Source: Heliopora coerulea (Eukaryota; Cnidaria; Anthozoa; Scleralcyonacea; Helioporidae). From it: a DNA stretch of 64,000 nucleotides. The translations under genes and the position numbers were made by a program. The notes under the pieces were generated by a model. The model saw only the letters and a program-made list of their open reading frames with translations, made no database searches and was not told where the DNA came from. Below are positions 23,317-32,352 of the stretch, one piece after another (the stretch's first letter is position 1; every line of letters begins with the position of its first letter). Where the stretch lies: NCBI GenBank assembly GCA_030142905.1, contig JASJOG010000047.1:1135001-1199000 (forward strand). Direction: 5' to 3'.

Positions 23317-24393
23317 TGAAGGTTAGTGTAGTCTTGAGAAAGACTGTTGGTTGAAGTGACTGACGTTTCGACAGCTTTAGCGGCGCTCATCTTCAGAGTC
23401 AAAAGGAGAGTAAATGTCAGGTTCGCCTGTATTTGTATCTGGCTCGTGCGTGATAAGTGGGCGGTCGTATTAGTCATGGAGGTGTGATATTTGGCGAGAA
23501 GCAATGGGTGTGGTTGGGTAGGCGTTAATTATCAGTTTGTCGAAGTGTAAGTCTATTGGCTGCTCGCACGTTTGACTTTGTGAATTAGTCGTTTGTAAGG
23601 TCCCGGTAATTGTTGTGATCGGTTTAATGGATTTTGTTCTAAAAGGTACGTCTGAGATTATCTCGCGTATCTTACGACCATACAACATACGAGTAGCGTA
23701 CAAACCGATCACAACTTTACGACATGTACAGACTAACGTTAAGGACAGAGAACAACCGCACGAAAGACAAGGTGCAGTTTACAAAATTAATTGCTCCGAC
23801 TGCCAAGCCACTTATATAGGTGAGACTAGCAGAAACTTAAATATACGACTAACAGAACACAAACGAGCGACAAAAAACGGAGACCAAACCAACCACATTG
23901 CCGAACACCACCGACAAACCAAACACAACATTGACTGGGAATCGGCAAAATGCATTACGTACAGCACCAACTACAAACAGCGACTCACACTAGAAAGCTG
24001 GTATACGAACTTAGAACAAAATCCATTAAACCGATCACAACAATTACCGGGACCTTACAAACGACTAATTCACAAAGTCAAACGTGCGAGCAGCCAATAG
24101 ACTTACACTTCGACAAACTGATAATTAACGCCTACACAACCACACCCATTGCTTCTCGCCAAATATCACACCTCCATGACTAATACGACCGCCCACTTAT
24201 CACGCACGAGCCAGATACAAATACAGGCGAACCTGACATTTACTCTCCTTTTGACTCTGAAGATGAGCGCCGCTAAAGCTGTCGAAACGTCAGTCACTTC
24301 AACCAACAGTCTTTCTCAAGACTACACTAACCTGGACGATCAACTTCCTCAAACATGTCACGATTCTCCCAGGTTCAAACCATTTACTTTATT
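23317..24393 (+). mobile_element. Penelope-like element fragment with inverted terminal repeats
   Basis: A 1,077-bp insertion with the 14-bp target-site duplication aggagcaagaattt (23,303-23,316 and 24,394-24,407). The centre encodes a GIY-YIG endonuclease domain. The two flanks are inverted copies of each other (about 23,321-23,640 and 24,020-24,332). That equals a 3' terminal repeat attached in opposite orientation at the 5' end, an arrangement known for Penelope-like elements. The reverse transcriptase is missing. The outermost right part (to about 24,390) extends beyond the left arm. Confidence 0.85.
23640..24100 (+). pseudogene. GIY-YIG endonuclease domain of a Penelope-like element
   Basis: Part of the frame open from 23,615 to 24,100, but the first bases lie in the inverted arm. 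Key blocks: GAVYKINCSDC (the GIY-like strand), ATYIGETSRNLNIRLTEHK (YIG with conserved Arg), an HI...H stretch, and LTLESWYTN with the catalytic Glu. The C2-type spacing CSDC before YIG is typical of Penelope-like elements. The domain is complete, but the upstream reverse transcriptase is absent, so this is a 5'-truncated copy. The related B element at 40,421-40,679 has lost this coding part too. Confidence 0.85.
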
Positions 24394-24445
24394 AGGAGCA
24401 AGAATTTATTAAGATTCAGTTTTACAACCCAAGAATTGGGGCCAG

Positions 24446-25974
24446 GTAGTACACTCTAAATCATTAATTCAGTTCTGCTAGTCATTGCATTTTTTAATTA
24501 ATCTTTACTGTAAAAAGCATTGTTTTGTCTTCTCCACAATTGAGATGCATTGACTTTGTTACAGTTAGGGCAGGTGTAGACCTACTACATCATTGTGGTC
24601 CATGTACTGTGTGGCTCCTGGTCACCTAAAATTTGTTGCCAGTGACTCAAGGGCATCAGTCCAGAATTTTACTAGTGACCCCTTAGAGGTGAATTACCCA
24701 TGTAGACAGCAGGGATGTAGTTGATAGGAATGTGATACCCCTGATATCTGTAATAAAACAGAAATTTCAGGCAAAAATAGAAGGCTGGAGCAGTAAGTTT
24801 TGGGCAAAATTTGGTTACAATACTTAAAGTTGGTCAATATCTCTTCTGGCAACTGGTTTATATTTAATTTACTTAATAAGACTAACAAAGTAGGGCTACT
24901 CCATACATAACCTGGATGCAGGTCAGATGAAATTTGGAGTAACTCATCCCTTCAGATCATTCATCCCTGTGGCACTGGCACCCTTAGAGGGGAAAACATC
25001 CCTCCTTGATATTTAGTCAAGTTTTAAAACTGACTGGCCAGGGTAAATTCTCACTAATGAAAACATCCATAGCAAAATCAGGGAAAGAATATAACTGAAA
25101 AATGAAAAGCATTCCACTATTATACATGTACATTATTAGAGTAAATCATCCTCATCATTAGTACCCAGTTTCCCTAACTATTGTACTGTACATGGTGTTT
25201 ATATGCAGCAATGCAGTGGCAGACCTGGGATTTGTGAAAAAAGGAGGCCCATACTAAGAGTCTAGCAAGGTTTTGAGATGGCTTTGTTGATAGTCATGGC
25301 AGAATGTAATGTTTGGTAGGGAGTAGGTTTCCCTCCTGAGAAGTTTCCTTATATTGTTTATCATCAGAACCTGTGGTTCTAAATTAATATATCTGAACAG
25401 GATGACATGGAATATGGCTGTATGCTACAAAGTTTACAGTTTGAAGGATGAAGGGCAAAGATGTAAAATTGACAATCCGGTTATCTTAATGCAGCTGGTT
25501 AATTGTGAAGTTATCATTTCATAATACCCTGAGGATGATTCTTAATGCAGTAGCATCTGCAACTTTGTGTTCATATCTTTGCAGAAGCATCTAGGTGGGA
25601 TGTTTGCCATATGAAAGACTTTATTTAAAAATAAATCTCTTCACAAAATACAGGCTCTACCATATAGAACAAAGACAGTTCCCTGTTGAGTTATCCCAAG
25701 CATTTTCATGACCTAAATTTTAAAGATCTATGGCATTTTTAACACTTCAAAAGGGAAGTCCAGGACCCTCAGGCACATCCCCTGAGTCTGCTACTGACAA
25801 TATTGTGGATTGGGCCATCGTTGGAAAATTGATTCAAGAACAGTTGGACTTTTAGCAACAGTACTGCAGCAAATGCGAGATTACATGAATCTGGCAGCTA
25901 AACAAGTTCAAATTCGAATATTTATTTCAAGTCTGTAATCATAGTGAAAATGCTGTACTGTATTTCTTTGCTAG
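24446..25974. other. REV3L intron 2 (unit A)
   Basis: Collinear with 51,189-52,687 in B except for a 45-bp insertion at 25,495-25,539. No gene seen. Confidence 0.7.
25495..25539 (+). mobile_element. 45-bp fragment of the tRNA-derived SINE, inserted with target duplication
   Basis: Flanked by tcttaatgcag at 25,484-25,494 and 25,540-25,550; B has one uninterrupted copy of that target. The insert ('ggttaattgtgaagtt' to 'cctgaggatgat') matches the spacer of the element at 37,691-37,983 (around 37,727-37,765). It is thus a very short retro-inserted piece of the same family. Confidence 0.72.
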
Positions 25975-26056
25975 AGTTGTGGAGTTGCTTCAGAATAGAG
26001 CCATTCTCAACAAGATTTTCCAGGCATACGAATCCCACATTCCATTCATTTTGCAG
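25975..26056 (+). pseudogene. REV3L exon 3 (unit A)
   Basis: 82 bases between ttgctag and gtaaac, reading VVELLQNRAILNKIFQAYES, then HIPFILQ. It matches the animal REV3L block that follows the exon 2 motif. The exon itself is open, but the gene copy is broken in exons 1 and 2. Confidence 0.82.
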
Positions 26057-26703
26057 GTAAACAAAACCCAGTGCTGTACCTATGTGGTAATTGTCCCGGG
26101 GCAAGTTCTGTTGAAGGTGCCCCCTCACCCCTTTCTAACACACCCCAAGCTCCTCATATTATAATAATAGTATATATACCAGTAATACCGGTGTACAACT
26201 ATACAAGGCGCTTCTGTATACAGAAGTGTTTTTTATTTCTCAAAATGCAATTGAAAGATTAAAACAGGGGCTTCTGAGCCTTGACAGGTTCAAAGTCGTC
26301 AATTAATGATGAGAAATCCAGTCACTGATTTAACGTTTTTTGAGTTTGAAAAATACACCTTTTGCTGCTCATTACCAGAAAATATACTATCATTAACGCC
26401 AATCTCAAACTCATTAACGCAAAAATACATTCATTTTATTCAATCGACATTCACTAGCGTAGATACGCAACCATTTGTATCAAAGGGCATTTTATAGCGC
26501 CAACAGACGACCATTAATATCATTCTACTATACATTAGGGATAATAAAATTTCAATTGTGGAAGAGAAATATTTTGCCTAATTGATATTTTATTATCCAT
26601 AATGTACAGTAGAACGGTGTTAATGGTCGTCTGTTGGTGCAATAGAATGGCCTTCAAAGTAGATGGACGATCTTCAAGCTCGATACTCAGAAAATGATAT
26701 CTG

Positions 26704-26776
26704 AGCCCCAGACGGGGATCGAACCCGCAACCTTCTGATGACCGGTTAGACGCTCTAACCATTGAGCTACCGAGAC
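26704..26776 (-). tRNA. tRNA-like unit 1 of the A array
   Basis: Cloverleaf by eye: acceptor gtctcgg/ctggggc with three G-U pairs; D stem gctc/gagc; anticodon stem tctaa/tcaga with one mismatch; loop ccggtca; T stem gcggg/cccgt with ttcgatc loop. The anticodon position would read GGT (Thr), but residue 33 is C instead of the near-universal U. It is probably a mobile-element head with Pol III boxes rather than a decoding tRNA. Confidence 0.5.
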
Positions 26777-26945
26777 TCAGATGGCGAGCTAAGTTGTAAA
26801 TTCGATATATATATGCGCGACCTAAGCGGAAGCCACTATATATTGATAATGATTGAAGCAGTTTGATGTTTAGGAAACATGAGAGCTTGGATATATTGAA
26901 GTAGATGGACGATCTTCAAGCTCGATACTCAGAAAATGATATCTG

Positions 26946-27018
26946 AGCCCCAGACGGGGATCGAACCCGCAACCTTCTGATGACCGGTTAGACGCTCTAA
27001 CCATTGAGCTACCGAGAC
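26946..27018 (-). tRNA. tRNA-like unit 2 of the A array
   Basis: Same sequence as unit 1 at +242. Confidence 0.5.
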
Positions 27019-27187
27019 TCAGATGGCGAGCTAAGTTGCAAATTCGATATATATATGCGCGATCTAAGCGGAAGCCACTATATATTGATAATGATTGAAG
27101 GAGTTTGATGTTTAGGAAACATGAGAGCTTGGATATATTGAAGTAGATGGACGATCTTCAAGCTCGATACTCAGAAAATGATATCTG

Positions 27188-27260
27188 AGCCCCAGACGGG
27201 GATCGAACCCGCAACCTTCTGATGACCGGTTAGACGCTCTAACCATTGAGCTACCGAGAC
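27188..27260 (-). tRNA. tRNA-like unit 3 of the A array
   Basis: Same sequence as unit 1 at +484. Confidence 0.5.
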
Positions 27261-27429
27261 TCAGATGGCGAGCTAAGTTGCAAATTCGATATATATATGC
27301 GCGACCTAAGCGGAAGCCACTATATATTGATAATGATTGAAGCAGTTTGATGTTTAGGAAACATGAGAGCTTGGATATATTGAAGTAGATGGACGATCTT
27401 CAAGCTCGATACTCAGAAAATGATATCTG

Positions 27430-27502
27430 AGCCCCAGACGGGGATCGAACCCGCAACCTTCTGATGACCGGTTAGACGCTCTAACCATTGAGCTACCGAG
27501 AC
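27430..27502 (-). tRNA. tRNA-like unit 4 of the A array
   Basis: Same sequence as unit 1 at +726; the last unit before the inversion point. Confidence 0.5.
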
Positions 27503-27712
27503 TCAGATGGCGAGCTAAGTTGCAAATTCGATATATATATGCGCGACCTAAGTCTCATGTTTCAATATATATCAATATATTATAATCATTATCAATATAT
27601 CATAATCATAATATATAATTATCAATATATTATAATCATTATCAATATATAGTGGCTTCCGCTTAGGTCGCGCATAATATATATCGAAATTGTAACTTAG
27701 CTCGCCATCTGA

Positions 27713-27785
27713 GTCTCGGTAGCTCAATGGTTAGAGCGTCTAACCGGTCATCAGAAGGTTGCGGGTTCGATCCCCGTCTAGGGCT
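27713..27785 (+). tRNA. tRNA-like unit 5 of the A array (plus strand)
   Basis: Inverted copy. One change in the 3' acceptor strand (ctagggc instead of ctggggc) turns a stem pair into a mismatch. Confidence 0.45.
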
Positions 27786-27954
27786 CAGATATCATTTTCT
27801 GAGTATCGAGCTTGAAGATCGTCCATCTACTTCAATATATCCAAGCTCTCATGTTTCCTAAACATCAAACTGCTTCAATCATTATCAATATATAGTGGCT
27901 TCCGCTTAGGTCGCGCATATATATATCGAATTTGCAACTTAGCTCGCCATCTGA

Positions 27955-28027
27955 GTCTCGGTAGCTCAATGGTTAGAGCGTCTAACCGGTCATCAGAAGG
28001 TTGCGGGTTCGATCCCCGTCTGGGGCT
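27955..28027 (+). tRNA. tRNA-like unit 6 of the A array (plus strand)
   Basis: Inverted copy identical in the tRNA body to units 1-4, at 242 bases from unit 5. Confidence 0.5.
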
Positions 28028-28582
28028 CAGATATCATTTTCTGAGTATCGAGCTTGAAGATCGTCCATCTACTTCAATATATCCAAGCTCTCATGTTTCC
28101 TAAACATCAGAATGGCCTTCGATGCAAATGGTTGCGTATCTATGCTAGTGAATGTCGATTGATTAAAATGAATGTATTTTTGCGTTAATGAGTCTAAGGT
28201 AGGCGTTAATGATAGTATATTTTCTGGTAATGATCAGCAAAAGGTGTTGTTTTGAATGTTGAAAAAACGATCAAAAAAGTCAAATATTTATTTCTGAGAA
28301 TGTCGCCCCATTAAAATTTTGTGCCCTGGCAAGCACCCCAGTGGGCTCCCTCTTGGCATGCCACTAACACAGCCAGTCAATATATCTTCACATTTTCATG
28401 TGTATAGTTGACCATGTCTGACATCAGATTTTAACTAATAACCTGTCATGAATGGCTACACATCCAGACATTAAAGACTTCTGGCAACTTGGGGTCCATG
28501 AATTAACTTATTTTAAACATTTGGCTGCATCCTGAAAACCTAATAGATTGTGCTACAATGTGTTACATGTCTCTTTTTATAG

Positions 28583-28661
28583 TTTCTCATTGATTTCAAC
28601 TTGTATGGAATGAATTTACTTCATGCAGGAAAGGTAAAATTTAGAGGACGGGCAAGTTCAG
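28583..28661 (+). pseudogene. REV3L exon 4 (unit A)
   Basis: 79 bases between ctttttatag and gttagt. It reads FLIDFNLYGMNLLHAGKVKF, the conserved 'DYNLYGMN' block of REV3 proteins. Open, in a broken gene copy. No later REV3L exon with certain identity follows in the unit. Confidence 0.82.
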
Positions 28662-29037
28662 GTTAGTTCCTTATCAGTATTATCGTATCAAAAACTTGTT
28701 CCCGCATAAATTCCTAAACTTTCGTGAACATGGATAGTGGACATGGATATCAATACGTCGTAAGGTCTAGAGTGTTTTTTTGACCTAAAATACCACACAA
28801 CAGGAAACACTCAATTTGACGTTCGCAATGATCAGGATACAAGTGCCGGTATTCGATTATGTTGCATTGCGAGGTGCTACGTGCCTACGTTACATTAGGA
28901 GACGTTAGGTTAGGTTGTGAGAGCGGCTGAGAGACGTTATTTTTCGTTGCAAAACGTCATGTTACATTACGAAACATGTTGCCTATGCAAAACGCTGCTT
29001 TGCATTAGGAGACGTTACGTTAGGAGACATTAATTCC

Positions 29038-29532
29038 TAGGGGTGTAACGATTAATCGAATTCTCGGGTAATTGCGATTATGACCATTCGGTTCGATTCA
29101 CGATTTTTTGGTTCCACATTTCGATTTTCGTTCGATTTGAATTGCCCCAGGTTGCCCTTGAAAGGTGTCTTTAAAGCATTAAATAGAAATAAAAAGACAC
29201 TTGGTTTTCAAATTTTTAGCGGTCGTTTATTGAAATGAGTTCTTATTTTATGACATCAAAATTCAGAAACCTTTAAAATCGGTGTTATTGATTGAGGAGC
29301 TAAGGAGTTTGTACATCATAGTTCGTATGCCATTTTGTGTTACCTGGTAAAAGGTTAAGCATTTTTGAGTTTTGAATCCTATTAAAGGAGTTTTTGTTGA
29401 ATCTCATGCTGTTTAATTTCTGTATGATAAGAAGTTAGAAACATTTGCATAATCGAATCAAAATACTCGAAATCGAAAGGTAATAATCGAAATCGAATCG
29501 AATCGAAAGGTGTATGAATCGTTACATCCCTG
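29038..29532. mobile_element. Non-autonomous hAT element (unit A)
   Basis: 495 bp with the 8-bp target-site duplication ttaattcc (29,030-29,037 and 29,533-29,540). The ends taggggtgtaacgattaat and complement cagggatgtaacgattcat are the usual hAT CAGGG-type termini. Interior rich in tcgat/atcga motifs; no transposase. Also in B, so older than the duplication. Confidence 0.85.
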
Positions 29533-29645
29533 TTAATTCCTTAGGCAAAGGCTGTACGACGTTGTGAAACGTTACGTCACACTGTTACTATATATATACA
29601 TGTTAGACATATTTCATGCCTTAGACGTTTGTTATCCCATTATAG

Positions 29646-29775
29646 AAACAAAAGATCCAAAAAACCAACCAAGTCCATGCTTTGAAAGTTGTTCACCTTT
29701 CAGCTCAAGTGTCTCAGACCCATTTCATATTAATGCAACAAGTCACCAACACCGGACTGAAAGTACAATCCCAAG
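29646..29775 (+). pseudogene. Possible later REV3L exon remnant (unit A)
   Basis: 130 bases between cccattatag and gtgcgtg. Its frame fits the phase left by exon 4, and it encodes a Ser/Pro-rich stretch (QPSPCFESCSPFSSSVSDPF). About 35 bases further on, after an in-frame TAA, the same frame reads ARDPGLSKILEEAAE. That faintly recalls a 'NPGLxxIWED' stretch in REV3L. The conserved block that should lie between is missing. Evidence is weak. Confidence 0.3.
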
Positions 29776-30337
29776 GTGCGTGAAAAAATCTGTTCTTTAA
29801 CCTGAGCTTGCACGAGATCCAGGGTTGTCAAAAATTCTTGAAGAAGCAGCAGAATGTACTGAAGTAGACGGCTCTAGAGACCGGATGCACCCCAGGTAGG
29901 AGGAGTATTGTAGTTAAAAACAGTTCGAAAGGGATCACACGATTTTCTTCGACCATTTTCAGTCAAAGCAGCTTTACGATATCACCGAACGGCGGGGTTT
30001 TTTGATAACGTTGGAAATCATTGCAAATATTCACAGATAATTATTGATGTGAGAGAAAATCACTTGCTTTCAAAATAACCCTAAGAGAATGAAATACCAG
30101 CCAACCATTTTCAGTCAGAATGTGGAAGAATATTTTTCATTAATCCCCCACTGGGTCCACCACTGGCTGCAGCCAATATGTCTGATATTCTAGAGGCACA
30201 TCGGGTAAGTGAATCTTTTGCTGAAGTGGTTATTTCTTGCTCAACTACACTTCACTGTATGTACACCAGACCACATCACACGATGTCGGGTTGCTGAATA
30301 ATGGCATCAAGATTGAAGTCAGGCGATTCAAGAAACC

Positions 30338-30680
30338 ATCTATTCTTCTTTCCATCCTCCTTTTCTTCCTTTCTTCCGTCCAACCCTCCCTCCCTCCCTC
30401 ACTTCATATTTTTTTTGTCTTTCTTACTCTTCTTCGTTCATTCGTTCCTTCGTCTCTTCCTTTATTCGTTCCTTCGTTCTTTCTTTTCTTCCTTCATGTC
30501 TTTCTTCGTTCGTTCTTTTCTTCCTTCGTGTCTTCCTTCGTGTCTTCCTTAGTTTGTCCTTTTCTTCCTTCGTCCCTTCGTCCTTTTGTTCGTTTGTTTG
30601 TTTGTTCGCTGGTTCGTTCGTTCGTTTTTTCCATCCTTCCTTGCTTCCTTCTTTCCTTCCATTCAACCTTTTTCACCTTC
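30338..30680 (+). repeat. Pyrimidine-rich (TTCC/TTCG)n tract (unit A)
   Basis: Degenerate ttcc, ttcg and tttgt repeats. Long open frames on both strands (Ser/Phe-rich or Lys/Glu-rich) arise from the composition alone. B copy at 58,322-58,650. Confidence 0.85.
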
Positions 30681-31721
30681 CTTTCCCCCCACACTCGCAA
30701 GCCTTGTGCGAGACATAAGAAACATGACATATGACATATGAAACATACGAAACATGACACATAAGCTAATTTCGTGAAAAGTTGCTAGTAATGTATTTCT
30801 TTTTCATAGAACGTTAAAATAGCCATTTCTTAGAGAAAGTGAGATGTTTGTCTGTTTACAACTAAGTCGTTCGGGATCATGTTAAGTACCGTCCTCCTCA
30901 TCGTTTCTTCGTTCTTTAAAAGACACGAAAATTCTAACCCTAACCGTAACAAATGAGTTTACACGCATTTTCGTGGCTTTTAAAAGAAAGCGAGCACTCG
31001 CCATTGTACGAGACGACAAGAAGTATTGCCTGCCGCTGACCATACGATCGCGAGGGCACGAAACTATCCCGACATCGAAATCCTCAAATCGAGAATTTTG
31101 CTGATATTCAAATACACAGGAAGTCCAACCTCGACCGCAAGATTTGTGTTTTAGTCTTTTAGAATTTTGTATAATATAACATTAAAGTGAATAGAATCTT
31201 ATATGAATTTAAATGTATTTAAGAATGTCTAATTTTTATTTTATAATAGGTGTATTTAATATAATTTCAATTCATTTTACCGCTTTTTTAGCTCGCGTCA
31301 TTGCGACTGCAGTGGTTAAAATAACTTGCATTTTCAGGATTTTTACATTTTTCAAACTCGCTCTTAAGCTGCTTTGTACGGAAATTTCTCACAGTTTACA
31401 TGTGTTTTTAATTTTGTAGGATTTCTGTTGTAAATGAGGTTGGTTCCTTTTAAACAGTTTGTCATGACCGAAGGATTGTAGCTTTTAAACATTATTTAGG
31501 AAATATTTAACATTCTTTTTAATCGTTAGGCGTAAATTCAATGAAGACAGATAATTTAGAAGAGAAATTAAGATGTAAATTTGCTATTACGATGACTGCT
31601 TTTCTTATTCAGACCTTTAGCATAGTTTTTACTAACTTGAATTATGATGTGTTTGTGGTAGCTTGGTAATTATGTTCTTAATACGCACGCTCTCAAGCTG
31701 TTGTCTCAGAAAAACTTTCTG

Positions 31722-31794
31722 AGTTCCTGATGGGAATCGAACCCGTAACCTTCTGATCGCCGGTGAGACGTTCAAACCATTGAGCTACAAGGAC
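31722..31794 (-). tRNA. tRNA-like unit, minus (unit B pair)
   Basis: Boxes are present, with two changes near the anticodon/D-stem junction (acgttcaaacc against acgctctaacc in C). Loop ccggcga; residue 33 is C. Confidence 0.42.
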
Positions 31795-31947
31795 TCAGAT
31801 GGTGAGCGAAGGTTAAATTTGTGTACTGGTTCGTATAAATGGTAGACATATGTACTGCCAGTCTGCAAGTCTCGATATGTCGTCCATTATTTTTGTCTAC
31901 CATCTTTGCGAAGCAGTACACAAATTTAATCTTCGCTCACCATCTGA

Positions 31948-32021
31948 GTCTTTGTAGCTCAATGGTTAGAGCGTCTCACAGGCGATCAGAAGATTAACGG
32001 GTTCGATTCCCGTCAGGGACT
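31948..32021 (+). tRNA. tRNA-like unit, plus (unit B pair)
   Basis: The acceptor gtctttg/cagggac pairs with G-U wobbles. The anticodon loop is altered (caggcga), and an extra base sits in the variable region (gaagattaacgg). Confidence 0.42.
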
Positions 32022-32228
32022 CAGGAAGTTTTTCTGAGAGAACAACTTGAGAGCGTGCGTATTAAGAACTTGAATTATACATAGATACTCACGACACGTA
32101 GAGAGGATAGAAGTGTTTGAAGTAAGAAAATGTTGAAGTTCTCAGCTTTTCTGCTTGCATCCTTCATTCCTCTAAACCATCGTATCCCGTCATCTTGAAT
32201 GCCTTTCAGTGCGACAACAGAATTGTCC

Positions 32229-32352
32229 AAGGCCTAGTTTAAACGTCGAACTTTTCATTTGCCAAATCTAATGTTAATGAGCAAAATCCTTTCTTCAAAC
32301 CGATTTGCATTCGGTTTGGCTCATGAAAAGTTCGACGTTTGAACTCGGTTTT
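32229..32352. mobile_element. Short palindromic MITE (unit B copy)
   Basis: Copy of the element at 911-1,034 in the duplicated position, with the same inverted arms around the core tcgaacttttcat / atgaaaagttcga. Confidence 0.7.

Larger units (their letters stand above)
23280..24445 (+). pseudogene. REV3L exon 2 split by a Penelope-like insertion (unit A)
   Basis: The exon begins at 23,280 after the acceptor ctgcag and reads PFYGYHEEEQEF. It is interrupted at 23,316 by a 1,077-bp insertion. After the repeated target it resumes (FIKIQFYNPRIGA) and ends at 24,445 before gtagta. In B the same exon is 75 bases, uninterrupted (51,114-51,188). This insertion independently kills the A copy. Confidence 0.85.
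26656..28108. repeat. Inverted array of six tRNA-like units (4 minus, 2 plus)
   Basis: An insertion of 1,453 bp with the 12-bp target-site duplication agaatggccttc (26,644-26,655 and 28,109-28,120); B has the empty site (aaaatgcccttc near 53,360). Four units on the minus strand repeat at exactly 242 bases (agatggacg at 26,661, 26,903, 27,145 and 27,387). An AT-rich centre of about 100 bp follows (27,551-27,650), then two units on the plus strand at the same period. Units are nearly identical. The array therefore grew by recent amplification, or was inserted as a multimer, and one side was inverted. Confidence 0.88.
26326..28276. repeat. Foldback palindrome, split by a tRNA array (unit A)
   Basis: In B the same element is a compact ~485-bp palindrome (53,041-53,526). 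Here its right arm is interrupted by the 1,453-bp array at 26,656-28,108. Confidence 0.7.
1..30886. repeat. Tandem segmental duplication, unit A
   Basis: This stretch is collinear with unit B at an offset of about 30,886 bases. Examples are the same small open frame at 327 and 31,213, gene 1 exon 1 at 7,205 and 38,587, and REV3L exon 1 at 21,794 and 49,551. The left edge is the window edge, so the true start of the unit is unknown. Unit A is longer than B mainly because of private insertions at about 5,131-5,325, 8,558-13,322, 23,317-24,393, 25,495-25,539 and 26,656-28,108. The phase of the unit is arbitrary, because the original junction cannot be seen. Confidence 0.93.
28662..30886. other. 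Tail of unit A after REV3L exon 4
   Basis: Holds a hAT MITE (29,038-29,532), a possible decayed REV3L exon (29,646-29,775) and a pyrimidine-rich tract (30,338-30,680). It also contains tandem-like 'gttacattaggagacgtta' motifs at 28,890-29,030. No intact gene. Confidence 0.55.
31646..32066. repeat. Head-to-head pair of tRNA-like units (unit B)
   Basis: A 421-bp insertion with the 12-bp target-site duplication aacttgaattat (31,634-31,645 and 32,067-32,078). Unit A has the empty site (aacttgaatcgt at about 747). One tRNA-like unit on the minus strand and one on the plus strand face away from a central spacer, so the whole insert is an imperfect palindrome. 'acgcacgctctcaagctgtt' near the left end is mirrored near the right. 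The same insertion exists in C with an extra unit. Confidence 0.85.

Noticed and set aside
26704..27502. A cluster of functional tRNA-Thr genes
   Set aside because: Position 33 is C, the anticodon stem has a mismatch, copies lie in an insertion with target-site duplication, and they are embedded in a repeat unit; a mobile-element origin is more likely.
29646..29900. Certain REV3L exon 5
   Set aside because: Phase fits, but the strongly conserved block expected after exon 4 is missing and a stop follows; kept only as a low-confidence remnant.
30237..30760. Long open frames on both strands in the pyrimidine tract (also 58,221-58,728)
   Set aside because: Low-complexity Ser/Phe/Leu or Lys/Glu/Arg composition in every frame, caused by ttcc/ttcg repeats, with no domain.
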